Shown here: one piece after another, positions 7,696 to 15,108 of the stretch
Position numbering within the stretch: position 1 is the first letter of the stretch
Layout of the letters: each line of letters begins with the position of its first letter
IMG/VR virus record: IMGVR_UViG_3300010354_012812
Span: 1 to 20,173 of that record
Length of the DNA stretch: 20,173 nucleotides
From: a virus
Direction: 5' to 3' (one strand)
The notes under the pieces: model-generated
Database searches by the model: none
Seen by the model: the letters and a program-made list of their open reading frames with translations, nothing else
What the model was told of the DNA's origin: nothing
Made by a program: the position numbers and the translations under genes

Positions 7696-8470
7696 CTTTC
7701 CAGCCTTTCCACTTTGAACATGGTTTATCAAACGGACACTTTTTACAGTACCAGGTTAAACCCCTACGAGGAACAAATGCTTCCTCGTTGACTATCTCTT
7801 CAGTCCAAAATTCTAAAGCCATTATATCTTCATCATCAATATCATATTCTTCAAATGCTATTTTGGGTTGAGCAAAGTCTATGTAACCAAATTTAGTTTG
7901 TTTTATTTTATTTGGATTTTTAAATGAATAGACATGTCTCATCGCAGCAAAGTCTATTTCATACATATTTTGATGACTATCTTTATAATTAAATAAAAAC
8001 TTAATTACATAATATTTATTATTTTTAGCTAAGATAACATCAAATACATATTTGATTTTAGCATTTCGTGTAACCGGGACTATGCACTCGTCGTTTATAG
8101 ATATAGGTATAAAGTTTTCGTCACTAAAATTTTTATGAAATGACAACAATATAGAAGCTGCTTTTGTTGTTAGGCTGGCGTTGTTTCCATAAGCGCTCTC
8201 ATGTTTTTCTGTGATTATGTCATAGTGAGAAACATCTTCAGAGAACCACAGTTTTTCCCATCTGTTTAACAACGAAGAATATGATGGAGCGTAACCTCCT
8301 TGTTTTTTATAAAAGAAATAGTAAATAATATCTTTTATAGTGTTTTCAAATCTTTCAGCTATAAGATCCCTGCTTTGTATTTTTTCCAAAAGCTGATCTT
8401 CATGTCTGTATTTATATAAAAGAGCACATGTTTGAAAGTCTTTTAGACCTTTTGTAGTTATTAGTTTCAT
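7679..8470 (-). CDS. Cas4/AddB-type PD-(D/E)XK-like protein with degenerate active site
   Basis: A 263-aa protein whose layout matches Cas4/AddB nucleases: an N-terminal Cys15 (LKDFQTCALLYKYRHE), a central beta-rich domain and a C-terminal Cys242, Cys245 and Cys251 (WYCKKCPFDKPCSKW), giving a four-cysteine iron-sulfur set. The catalytic strand pair is present but altered: Asp144 (YVFDVIL) remains, while the expected (D/E)xK reads V-I-K157 (YYVIKFLF). It may therefore be a structural or DNA-binding partner rather than an active nuclease, perhaps paired with the intact exonuclease at 381-1182. The ATG overlaps the dnaB stop by 1 nt. Confidence 0.8.
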   Translation of the reverse strand: MKLITTKGLKDFQTCALLYKYRHEDQLLEKIQSRDLIAERFENTIKDIIYYFFYKKQGGYAPSYSSLLNRWEKLWFSEDVSHYDIITEKHESAYGNNASLTTKAASILLSFHKNFSDENFIPISINDECIVPVTRNAKIKYVFDVILAKNNKYYVIKFLFNYKDSHQNMYEIDFAAMRHVYSFKNPNKIKQTKFGYIDFAQPKIAFEEYDIDDEDIMALEFWTEEIVNEEAFVPRRGLTWYCKKCPFDKPCSKWKGWKDVKRI

Positions 8471-9930
8471 TATGAAAAGTCTCCATTGTTTAATAAGTCA
8501 TCTAATATCGATGAGGCATCGTATGATGCACTTGTAACCATTTCATATTCTTCATATGTTTTTTTAGAATCCACGTATCTTACCAAGGGGGGTTCATAGG
8601 CAAAGGCTGAACCGGTGATTCTATTTTTGGGTATCTGCAGCTGCATTATGTTTTCATCTTCTGAGTCATCGCCACTGATTAGCTTTTTCTCAGTAATAAA
8701 TATTGTAATCGCACACTTTTGCTGAATGGCAAGTGATCCACCGGTATCCGACTGAAGTACTACTTCTCTTCTTTCTTTCATTCTATTGGAATTTTCTTGT
8801 GCAGTTATGATTAGTACACAGTTCATGTCTCTGGCTATTTTTTCTAAACGGACCATCATTTCTTCAAACTCACCCCATCTAGCTTTACCCTTTGATCGAG
8901 TAAACATTGACTGTATGGTGTCGATAACTATGACGTCAGGAATATCTTGATTTTGTAATAAAATTTCCCTTAACCATTTTTCTAAATCTTCAAAATATGG
9001 AGTATCTGGATCATGCTTGACCATGAGCCTTTCGCCCCATTGTGTCAATTTATTAATAAATGTATTCATATACTTTTTCTTATCTTCGTCATTCCAAGTA
9101 GCTACTTCGGCATAAACGTTTCTGCCAATTATTTGTGTCATCAATATTCTTTCCCAGTGGCTTTTGGCTTCCTCAAAGTTAACATACAAAGCTCTGTATC
9201 CATTGTCCAACCAATTATTAACCAGGCATTTAGCAAATGTGCTTTTTCCTTTTCCCGATGCAGCTATTATCGCATGCACTGATCCCCTATAGAAGCCCCC
9301 ATCATTTGTGTATCCCATAGCCCTATTCAGCGATTTATATTGAGTTGGCAAAAAGTCTGGAGTATCTAAAAGAGAATCTATTTTTTCTATTATTTCTTTT
9401 GCAGTTACAACTCCATCGTAGGGATTGTAATTAATTTGGTTTTCAAGAGTAGTTATCTCAATAGCCAAAGATGTCATCTTTGATAAGTCTTCTTCTGACT
9501 TTAAACCCTTTTGACTTAAAATAAACTCCAGCTCTTTTAATAAATTTCTTTGTTTAATCTTGTTGTACTTGTGTTTTATGACCTTTGTTACAGCTTCGGG
9601 CGTAGAAAGATCCATACTACCCAAAACACCCATTATCATATCAACGCCATGTTGACCATTTAGAGCTTCGTATAAGTCACTTTCGGTGTGCATCCATGTC
9701 TTAAATGCAACAGGATCTACAATGTCTAATTCTGTAGATGTCGAATAGGCAACAAGGGCTTTATAAAACTCGTTGATTCCATTTTGCCCCTCTAACAAAC
9801 CAACCATCTCTGGCTGCAGGTTATCTTTAAAGAAAGATATTGCGCCATTTTGCCTAAAAGAAAGAGCAAAAATTTGATATTCAATAGGATAAATATCCGT
9901 AGTGATGGGTGCTACCGAACTATCTGTCAT
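8470..9930 (-). CDS. dnaB: DnaB-type replicative DNA helicase
   Basis: A 486-aa RecA-fold hexameric helicase. The Walker A is AASGKGKST (223-231), the catalytic glutamate region NFEE (251-254), Walker B VIVIDT (333-338), the TAQEN sensor (376-380) and KNR (435-437), the position of the arginine finger. Residues 1-170 form a helical N-terminal domain, more divergent than bacterial DnaB. It unwinds the fork ahead of the phage Pol III and would act with the AEP primase. The start ATG lies inside the end of the endonuclease gene (11-nt overlap) with AGGAAAAAAT upstream. Confidence 0.94.
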   Translation of the reverse strand: MTDSSVAPITTDIYPIEYQIFALSFRQNGAISFFKDNLQPEMVGLLEGQNGINEFYKALVAYSTSTELDIVDPVAFKTWMHTESDLYEALNGQHGVDMIMGVLGSMDLSTPEAVTKVIKHKYNKIKQRNLLKELEFILSQKGLKSEEDLSKMTSLAIEITTLENQINYNPYDGVVTAKEIIEKIDSLLDTPDFLPTQYKSLNRAMGYTNDGGFYRGSVHAIIAASGKGKSTFAKCLVNNWLDNGYRALYVNFEEAKSHWERILMTQIIGRNVYAEVATWNDEDKKKYMNTFINKLTQWGERLMVKHDPDTPYFEDLEKWLREILLQNQDIPDVIVIDTIQSMFTRSKGKARWGEFEEMMVRLEKIARDMNCVLIITAQENSNRMKERREVVLQSDTGGSLAIQQKCAITIFITEKKLISGDDSEDENIMQLQIPKNRITGSAFAYEPPLVRYVDSKKTYEEYEMVTSASYDASSILDDLLNNGDFS

Positions 9931-10568
9931 GGTATTTTTTCCTATTTTTCATCTTTCTATACAAATCTTTTTTTCTTTTATTGTACTTCTTTTTTTGTTC
10001 CTGATAATACTTATTGGTTTTTACACTTTTTTTGGATGATTTATTTTCTATTGGCTTTGCAGAACGAATTGCCTGTAGCATTCTATCATAGACTGCTTGT
10101 TCCGTAAGCAGATCATTATATCTGAAAACTATTAAAACTATTCCAAGTTCTTCACATTTTTGTAGTTTTTTCTTGTCTCTTTCTACAGCTTGCTCAAAAT
10201 CGTACTTTGATTCAAAAAATCTTTGAGTATAGTAAAAGTGCTGTCGTCCGATGAAATTCAGCTGCTACCTTGAAAGATGGACAATAGACATCCAATTTTA
10301 GCTTTTCACCTATATGAAATTCATTAACAACCTTTTGACCAGGAAGAAGCTTTTTCATTACATGAGTTAAAGCGGCTTGGCCCCTAGAAGATTTTTTCTT
10401 TTGTTCTTTGATCCAATTTAAACCAAGAGCAGATATTCTTTTATTTAAATCTTTATAAGATATATCTATTTCTTTTGCTATTTCCGATAGCGTTAATTCT
10501 GAATCAAATAATAAATCTATTAAGAATAGGTCATCTTCTTTATCAGTTTTTATATGTTTTTTTTCCAT
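9920..10568 (-). CDS. HTH + Vsr-like (EDxHD-type) endonuclease with +1 frameshift at CGGA
   Basis: The composite reading is 215 aa. Residues about 10-50 form a helix-turn-helix (LTLSEIAKEIDISYKDLNKRI). Residues 65-170 match small restriction-fold endonucleases of the Vsr/homing group: KLDVYCPSFKVAAEFHGRQHF with Asp93, Glu104, His106 and His110, then RFF...DFEQAVERDKKK...CEELGIVLIVFRYND. The tail is very basic (KKKYNKRKKDLYRKMKNRKK). The first frame ends soon after EFH; the remaining half of the nuclease is in the +1 frame, joined at CGG codon 107. The start is ATG 10568 with AGGA 9 nt upstream, inside the end of the preceding gene. It could be a nicking repair or homing-type enzyme; the target is not evident. 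Confidence 0.88.
10247..10250 (-). other. +1 recoding site CGGA (endonuclease, codon 107)
   Basis: The frame reads GAA TTT CAT CGG ACG ACA. In frame it gives EFHRTTALLL and a stop. Skipping the C gives EFH-GRQHFYY, the conserved signature of this nuclease group, followed by about 110 codons to TAG 9922-9920. Confidence 0.93.
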
Positions 10569-11226
10569 TAAACTTTGTCCTATCAACTGATTTTGTTTTA
10601 GAAAAACTAATAACTTTTCCTAAATCTAAAATGGATAAGTTGAAGTTTTCCCAAATTCTATGCGCTAAACCGGCAGAGAGGACAGGACAGTCTAATATTA
10701 CTGTATCGCTTACTTCTTTAACTTTATCGAGAGACTCACAGATATCATCAAGTTTGTCGTAAAAGTTATTATAAGGCACATGAATATGTGCAGCGGGCAA
10801 GCCAAGCACGCGCGATACATGCTTTTTCTCGTTAAAAGAAACAATAATATATGGTGCTTTTTCTATATAAAATTCCACGAATGATTTAAATATCATTTCA
10901 TTCGTATGAAAATAGTTTTCTAAAGTTGAAGAATTAAAATAAATAGACTCATTACTAAAAATTGATAAATCCAACTCATCATCTTTTTCTGCAGAGAAAA
11001 CAAACGATGACGGTACTGCTTTCATATAACTTGAATCATCAATAGAAAAAGATTTTTTAATATCTTCTATAAATGCTGGAGGAACACCCTTGCCGTCATT
11101 GGAGCTTAGCGCAAGTAAAACAGTTTTTGGAAAAGAAACAAATGCGTATTTATTTTTCCCAAGCATTTTTTTAGTAAGCGTCTGAATCGTTTGTGTTTGT
11201 GAAGTTATTTTGATTTTGTTTTTCAT
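10543..11226 (-). CDS. Putative GT-D-fold glycosyltransferase, 227 aa
   Basis: The product has a Rossmann-like pattern. KYAFVSFPKTVLLALSSNDG near the N-terminus, VSDTVILDCPVLSAGLAHRIWENF near residue 180 and LSILDLGKVISF after it resemble the SxGxx...aldiG core of GT-D-fold glycosyltransferases (DUF1792 type). The match is by eye and moderate. The ATG at 11226 is 6 nt after GGAG; an in-frame TTG at 11238 inside the preceding gene is a poorer start. Adjacent to a second glycosyltransferase, it may modify DNA bases, virion proteins or the host surface. Confidence 0.6.
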   Translation of the reverse strand: MKNKIKITSQTQTIQTLTKKMLGKNKYAFVSFPKTVLLALSSNDGKGVPPAFIEDIKKSFSIDDSSYMKAVPSSFVFSAEKDDELDLSIFSNESIYFNSSTLENYFHTNEMIFKSFVEFYIEKAPYIIVSFNEKKHVSRVLGLPAAHIHVPYNNFYDKLDDICESLDKVKEVSDTVILDCPVLSAGLAHRIWENFNLSILDLGKVISFSKTKSVDRTKFNGKKTYKN

Positions 11227-11227
11227 T

Positions 11228-11938
11228 TTATACTCCAAAGTTTCCCCATGTTATTAGTGTTGGACTGACATCAATTATTGATTCTATGTGTTTAATATTA
11301 TGGAATTCTCCTCTATCTATTGTTGAATATCTGTCATATTTTGATTGCTTGTCTTCGTCTTTTTGATAGCCCATATGCTTCATGATAAGTCCAGAATTAA
11401 GCCAATAGTTTCTTTGGCTTATCCAGTCTCTCACATAAGATGGTTCAGATCCACACGCTAATTTACGATTTAAAAATCCACCATTTTCTTTAAATCTAAA
11501 AATTCTAGAACTATTGTTTGGTGCCCATAGCTTGTCTTGCCTATATTGTCCTTCATTCCACATATGGTAAAATTTAACATTAACTACGTCAAATTCGGAT
11601 TTATCCAAGACTTCTCTAATGTTAAGAGAATCTAAGTCCTCTTTTTTATAGAGCATTTCGTCGCAATCAATCGCAACAATCCAATCTCCGACTTTAGCAA
11701 ATTCAGAAAGATTGCCCCAAGCAAACGCACGAAGTTGTCCTTCGTGTTTTGTAAACAGCGGTTCTGGGGTTTGGAATGTTGAACAATATTGTTTAGCTAT
11801 TGACAAAGTGTTGTCATCAGAACAATCATCTGTAAATATTATATGATCTACTTGCTGAGAAAGTCTCTCAAGAACTTCTTTAAGATATCTACTTTCTTCA
11901 TTCCTGCCGACCATCTGGGCATATATTTTATAATTCAT
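11228..11938 (-). CDS. Family 2-like glycosyltransferase
   Basis: A 236-aa GT-A-fold enzyme. The nucleotide-sugar-binding start YKIYAQMVGRNEESRYLKEVLERL is followed by DHIIFTDDCSDDNT (31-44) and the metal-binding DxD at 91-93 in WIVAIDCDEML. Later it has YHMWNEGQYRQDKLWAPN and a GLIMKHMGY segment typical of GT2-related transferases that act on glycan cores. The ATG follows AAGG and lies just downstream of the strong hairpin at 11962-11997. It is first in the replication operon, with a putative GT-D enzyme next. Acceptor unknown: phage DNA, capsid or host glycan are all possible. Confidence 0.82.
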   Translation of the reverse strand: MNYKIYAQMVGRNEESRYLKEVLERLSQQVDHIIFTDDCSDDNTLSIAKQYCSTFQTPEPLFTKHEGQLRAFAWGNLSEFAKVGDWIVAIDCDEMLYKKEDLDSLNIREVLDKSEFDVVNVKFYHMWNEGQYRQDKLWAPNNSSRIFRFKENGGFLNRKLACGSEPSYVRDWISQRNYWLNSGLIMKHMGYQKDEDKQSKYDRYSTIDRGEFHNIKHIESIIDVSPTLITWGNFGV

Positions 11939-11961
11939 AAATTTTCCTTACACTAGGAAGT

Positions 11962-11997
11962 GGGGGAAGCGCCGATCACACCAACGACGCTTCCCCC
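11962..11997 (-). terminator. Strong hairpin after the 60-aa gene; terminator without T-tract or 3' stabiliser
   Basis: A 13-bp stem (11962-11974 with 11985-11997, one G-U pair) and a 10-nt loop lie between the stop at 12011 and the next ATG at 11938. On the minus strand it is followed by CACTTCCTAG, not T-rich, so it may partly terminate, be a processing site, or protect the 3' end of the short upstream mRNA. Confidence 0.6.
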
Positions 11998-12010
11998 AAA
12001 CTGTTAACTA

Positions 12011-12193
12011 CTAAATTTCGAGCATTTCCCTAACGCTGACAGCAGAGACGCGCTCTACATCAGTGTTAGTGGAAAGAATTTCACCCTTGACATTCTTGCG
12101 GCCAAGAGCAACCTTCTCTGCATCTGACTTATTCTTTGCCTTAACAAGGAATGAAGTCGTAACCTCAAAGTAGTTGAACTTATTATCTGACAT
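12011..12193 (-). CDS. Small 60-aa protein, separately promoted, unknown function
   Basis: The product starts MSDNKFNYFEVTTSFLVKAK and reads as a compact beta-alpha-beta fold with the segment NKSDAEKVALGRKNV. The ATG at 12193 has AAAGGA 6 nt upstream. It has a consensus promoter, a short leader and a strong hairpin after the stop, so it is a separate transcription unit between two operons. Codons are mostly C/G-ending (AAG, TTC, AAC, CGC, GTC, GAG), unlike the AT-biased replication genes, which suggests high expression. No family is recognised. It shares genome position type and codon style with the plus-strand 57-aa gene. Confidence 0.82.
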   Translation of the reverse strand: MSDNKFNYFEVTTSFLVKAKNKSDAEKVALGRKNVKGEILSTNTDVERVSAVSVREMLEI

Positions 12194-12234
12194 ATTTTTT
12201 CCTTTATGAGTGTAGTGGTTAATTACGAGAACCA

Positions 12235-12263
12235 ATTATACATAAGCATGAGAAAAAAATCAA
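12235..12263 (-). promoter_or_regulatory. Sigma70-type promoter of the 60-aa gene
   Basis: On the minus strand TTGATT (12263-12258) is separated by exactly 17 nt from TATAAT (12240-12235). Transcription would start near 12228, leaving a leader of about 35 nt before the ATG at 12193. It lies just after the terminator at 12274-12315. Confidence 0.75.
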
Positions 12264-12273
12264 CTTGTGCCAC

Positions 12274-12315
12274 AAAAAAAGATATCCCCCCCAGCAATAT
12301 CTACTGGAGGGGATA
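12274..12315 (-). terminator. Rho-independent terminator of the nucleotide/modification operon
   Basis: The stem pairs 12283-12294 with 12304-12315 (12 bp, one mismatch) around a 9-nt loop, and on the minus strand it is followed by seven T (12280-12274). It lies 50 nt past the stop of the glycosylase gene at 12365. Confidence 0.85.
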
Positions 12316-12341
12316 CCCTAGCGCCGGTTTCCGAAGTTTCT

Positions 12342-12350
12342 ATTATAGCA
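12342..12350 (-). promoter_or_regulatory. Extended -10 motif TGCTATAAT in the intergenic region
   Basis: A perfect extended -10 (TGnTATAAT) lies between the glycosylase stop and the terminator. A transcript starting near 12335 would meet the terminator after about 60 nt. The same ten bases (CTGCTATAAT) recur at 19490-19499. No matching -35 is visible. Confidence 0.5.
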
Positions 12351-12364
12351 GATTTCCGTACTAC

Positions 12365-12850
12365 CTACACAACTATTTCTTTTTGTACTGGCCAATAATA
12401 TGGAGTTATTTCATTAGGTTTTTTGTTTTGAGCTTTTGCCGTAGACATAGCTTCTTTTACTTCATTAATCAAAACAAGATCTTCTTTAAAGAAAGGGAAA
12501 TAATATTCCCAATCCTTTTTTAACAAATTTGCCCTATGGGATCTATGAAGACTTTCATTTCCAAACCAAGATGGAAGTTGCGCCTCTATTAAAATGTTTT
12601 CAAACTGCATTGTGTTTTTGTATCCTCTTTTTATCCATTCTCGAATGGTGTAATTTTGATAAACTTGCAGAGCAGCTTCGTAGCCTTTCCACATAAGGGT
12701 GACTGGATGGTTTCTCCAGCCTTTTGTTTCTGTTCTGTCTAATAAAATATTTAATACTTGAAACGTTTCGACTCTCTGTTTACCGAGTCTTTTCGAGTCA
12801 AGTATTTGGACAGATTTTTCAAAATCTGGATACGGCAGAAAGGTCTGCAT
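12365..12850 (-). CDS. Pyrimidine-dimer DNA glycosylase family protein (MSMEG_6728-like)
   Basis: A 161-aa protein with the characteristic opening MQTFLPYPDFEKSVQILDSKRLGKQRVETFQVL of this family, followed by GWRNHPVTLMWKGYEAALQVYQ and REWIKRGYKNTM. Family members are annotated as pyrimidine-dimer excision glycosylases, related in role to T4 DenV, so UV-damage repair is the likely function. The ATG overlaps the nuclease stop by 1 nt. It is the last gene of the operon, 50 nt before the terminator. A UV-repair gene fits a host living in light. Confidence 0.85.
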   Translation of the reverse strand: MQTFLPYPDFEKSVQILDSKRLGKQRVETFQVLNILLDRTETKGWRNHPVTLMWKGYEAALQVYQNYTIREWIKRGYKNTMQFENILIEAQLPSWFGNESLHRSHRANLLKKDWEYYFPFFKEDLVLINEVKEAMSTAKAQNKKPNEITPYYWPVQKEIVV

Positions 12851-13251
12851 TAACTTTCTTTCTTAAACTCTGTCCAAGTTTTATCGCCTACACCATAGTA
12901 TTCCCTTGCAAGCCCGGCAGCAACAATGTCTGTATTGAGACAGTTGCCACTTGAGTCCCAAACTTTTGCCAAAACTCGACCATACTTTTCATTTTTATCT
13001 ATTACAGTTTCAATTTTGACCTTGTGATTTGCTCGAGTAAGCCACTGGTCAGTAAACTCTTTTGCGGCTAGGCCCTTCTGCTTTTCTTCTACATTAGAAG
13101 TACGACTTTCAGGAGTGTTAACTCCATAGAGGCGAACTCTACCCTTCTTCAGTGTGTCAAAACCAAGGTCAATAATAATATCAAAAGTATCACCATCTAC
13201 TACCTTTTTTACTTCTGCGTTATAGATCCAGGGATTTAGTTTGTCTGACAT
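12850..13251 (-). CDS. Staphylococcal-nuclease-like thermonuclease
   Basis: A 133-aa SNase-fold protein. VKKVVDGDTFDIII (15-27) gives the calcium-binding Asp21; RVRLYGVNTPESR (38-50) gives catalytic Arg40 and Glu48; EKYGRVLAKVW (89-98) gives Arg92. All three catalytic positions of the SNase family are present. No signal peptide is seen, so it would act inside the cell, for instance degrading host DNA or RNA. The ATG has GGAG 5 nt upstream. Confidence 0.93.
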   Translation of the reverse strand: MSDKLNPWIYNAEVKKVVDGDTFDIIIDLGFDTLKKGRVRLYGVNTPESRTSNVEEKQKGLAAKEFTDQWLTRANHKVKIETVIDKNEKYGRVLAKVWDSSGNCLNTDIVAAGLAREYYGVGDKTWTEFKKES

Positions 13252-13259
13252 ATTTTCTC

Positions 13260-13791
13260 CTATTGTTTTATATTTTTAGAATGCGAAACTGCTATAAACT
13301 TATAGTTATTTTTTACAGTTTTTGAACCGTGTAAAACAGTATTATCTATAATGATTATATCACCGTTTTTAGGCTTTATGACAACTTCTTCATCTCTTTG
13401 ATTTATCATATAAAATTCCCCGCCATCATAATTATCATTTAGGTAAAAAATAAAAGAAACAAATTTTTCTACCAAAACATTGTTTACTTGATAGATGTCT
13501 TTATGAAGATTAAGCTTTTCATTTTTTGGATACTTAAAAACGTGGCTAGGATTAATTCTATCAATTTTTATTGAACTAGAATACGAATTAACAATGTTTA
13601 TTAACTTTTTATCTCTGTTATCTCTGCTAAGAATATCAGAAAATTTTTCCTGCCAAATACCTATTTCTTTTTCATCAAGATGCATATGATATCCGCTGAC
13701 CTTTATCGTGCCAGCTAAAAAAATCGTATACTATTTCAAGAAATTTCCATTGATCTTCTTTGTCAAAAAACTGCTTGAGATGCAAAAACAC
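13260..13791 (-). CDS. 2OG-Fe(II) oxygenase (prolyl-4-hydroxylase-like) with +1 frameshift at CGGA
   Basis: The composite protein is 176 aa. The jelly-roll core after the shift has the iron ligands His96-x-Asp98 (LNLHKDIYQ) and His154 (NTVLHGSKTV), Lys164 for 2-oxoglutarate, and the GGEF and KPKNGDIIII strands seen in P4H-type dioxygenases. The first 32 codons (KQFFDKEDQWKFLEIVYDFFSWHD) are in the other frame and join at CGG codon 33. The start is probably GTG 13791, 1 nt past the preceding stop and 6 nt after AAAGAG. An internal ATG at 13685 gives the core without the lead, so a shift-independent product is possible. Substrate unknown; glycan, protein or base modification are options. Confidence 0.8.
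13692..13695 (-). other. +1 recoding site CGGA (2OG oxygenase, codon 33)
   Basis: The frame reads AAA GGT CAG CGG ATA TCA. Skipping the C gives GQ-GYHMHLDEKE and fuses the short lead to the oxygenase core; total length is 3n+1. The P-site codon CAG makes re-pairing at AGC very unlikely. Confidence 0.78.
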
Positions 13792-13792
13792 A

Positions 13793-14596
13793 TTAATCTC
13801 TTTCTATACCCATGTAATCACATGCATTGCGGAATATTGATTGGCTTACCTTAAACTGAGCGTCAGCATGGCTGTAGCCCTCTCCGGGCTTTGGCGAAGA
13901 CGCATGCCAGCTGTGGCCTATGGAAACGGATCCATCGTAAACAACATTGTACCCAAGATGACGAGCAAAATAGGAACACCAGGTCTCTTCATAGTAGTGT
14001 GGAGTTGGTAAAAATGCGCCAACAGCATCTGGATACAGTTCTCTGTACTTGGAATTATTTGTCAAGTTATCCCAAACAGACCTTCTGATAAAGTACGCAG
14101 AACCAGAGATTGTTACACAATTAATTCTATCTCTATACAAAACGTCACTTGGATCTGGCTCCATCCAACCTCTATGGGCTGGTTTTGTATTTGTACCCAC
14201 AATCCCCGCATGTCTAATTAGACCATACTCATCTCTTTGTTTTGGCCCAAGTATATGTATATCTTTTTCTTGATTAAAAATTTTACAGATATTTGTTATG
14301 TCTTTGTTTGTAAACCACACGTCTGCATTTAGAAGAGCAATAACGCTATTGGAACCTCTTAATGCTAACTTGTTACACGCTGCAGAATAGCCTATATTTT
14401 TATTTAAAGATATTCTATCTATGCAGTATTTGTCATCATTTGATCTAAGCCAATTAATAGTATCATCACTTGAATCATTGTCTGCAATATATAGGTTCCA
14501 GTTTTTTTCGTTAGAATTTAACCCTTCATGCAGAGAATCAAGTAGTCTTTCCAGAAGGGGTCTAGTATTGTAGTTAACAATACAAAGATCAATCAT
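13793..14596 (-). CDS. Family 2 glycosyltransferase (rhamnosyltransferase-like)
   Basis: A 267-aa GT-A enzyme: DLCIVNYNTRPLLERLLDSL, YIADNDSSDDT (36-46), NKNIGYSAACNKL (65-77) and SVIALLNADVWFT (84-96), where NADV is the metal/nucleotide-binding DxD-like site. The acceptor half has GSAYFIRRSVWDNL and PHYYEETWCSYFARHLGYNVVYDG, the typical ExxxW...G layout of bacterial GT2 rhamnosyltransferases. The ATG overlaps the stop of the membrane protein upstream by 8 nt, a hint that it may work near the envelope. It may alter host surface glycans or decorate phage components. Confidence 0.87.
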   Translation of the reverse strand: MIDLCIVNYNTRPLLERLLDSLHEGLNSNEKNWNLYIADNDSSDDTINWLRSNDDKYCIDRISLNKNIGYSAACNKLALRGSNSVIALLNADVWFTNKDITNICKIFNQEKDIHILGPKQRDEYGLIRHAGIVGTNTKPAHRGWMEPDPSDVLYRDRINCVTISGSAYFIRRSVWDNLTNNSKYRELYPDAVGAFLPTPHYYEETWCSYFARHLGYNVVYDGSVSIGHSWHASSPKPGEGYSHADAQFKVSQSIFRNACDYMGIERD

Positions 14597-14882
14597 TTTC
14601 GAACCTATTTTCTATTACGCTTTTAAATGCGTTATCTTCGTTCATGCCAAAGTCGATATATTTTTTATACTTAGCGTAGGCTTCTTCTACATTCTTTGAA
14701 TCAAAGAATTCTATAAAAGAATTATATGGTTTATAATTTTGCTCTTTTGAAAAAAAATCATAACCAATGGTGTGGCTTAACGGTGTAGGTTTTAATTGCG
14801 CTTTATTTCTTTTCCAAAAAATATAAAAAGATATCCCCAGTAGCGCTGCTGCTGAAAAGTATTTAATTCCAGTAGTCTTCAT
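14589..14882 (-). CDS. Small membrane-anchored protein, 97 aa
   Basis: The N-terminus holds one hydrophobic helix (about residues 7-22, YFSAAALLGISFYIFW) followed by basic KRNK, so the acidic remainder is predicted to face the cytoplasm by the positive-inside rule. The soluble part (FDSKNVEEAYAKYKKYIDFGMNEDNAFKSVIENRFEND) is helical. No family is recognised. The ATG overlaps the preceding gene by 20 nt and the stop overlaps the glycosyltransferase. Confidence 0.75.
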   Translation of the reverse strand: MKTTGIKYFSAAALLGISFYIFWKRNKAQLKPTPLSHTIGYDFFSKEQNYKPYNSFIEFFDSKNVEEAYAKYKKYIDFGMNEDNAFKSVIENRFEND

Positions 14883-15108
14883 CGTCTAATCCACCATCTG
14901 TTGCAACATAGACGTTTTCTATCGCGGCGTTTACAGCGTTAACTATTCGCATAAACATAGTTTTCTCTTCTGGAGAAACTTGGCCCCCTAAAAGGGTAGC
15001 ATATGTTTTTTGAACATGGAGAAGAATTTGGAGATCTTCTATCAAAAATGTTTGACCGGATTCTAGTTTTATGTTAACTTTCTTTTTTTTATTGGTTTTT
15101 TTACTCAC
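14863..15108 (-). CDS. Hypothetical 81-aa protein with lysine-rich N-terminus
   Basis: It starts at GTG (15108), overlapping the preceding stop by 8 nt. The product begins MSKKTNKKKKVNIKLESG, then a helical middle (EDLQILLHVQKTYATLLGG, PEEKTMFMRIVNAVNAAIENVYV) and an acidic end (GGLDDEDYWN). The two helices separated by GGQVSPEE could form a small helical bundle. Function unknown. Part of a run of four short genes between thyX and the glycosyltransferase. Confidence 0.75.
   Translation of the reverse strand: MSKKTNKKKKVNIKLESGQTFLIEDLQILLHVQKTYATLLGGQVSPEEKTMFMRIVNAVNAAIENVYVATDGGLDDEDYWN

Noticed and set aside
12365-12365. TTCGG in the intergenic stretch 12328-12335 as another recoding site
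   Set aside because: It lies outside any coding frame, between the glycosylase stop and the terminator.
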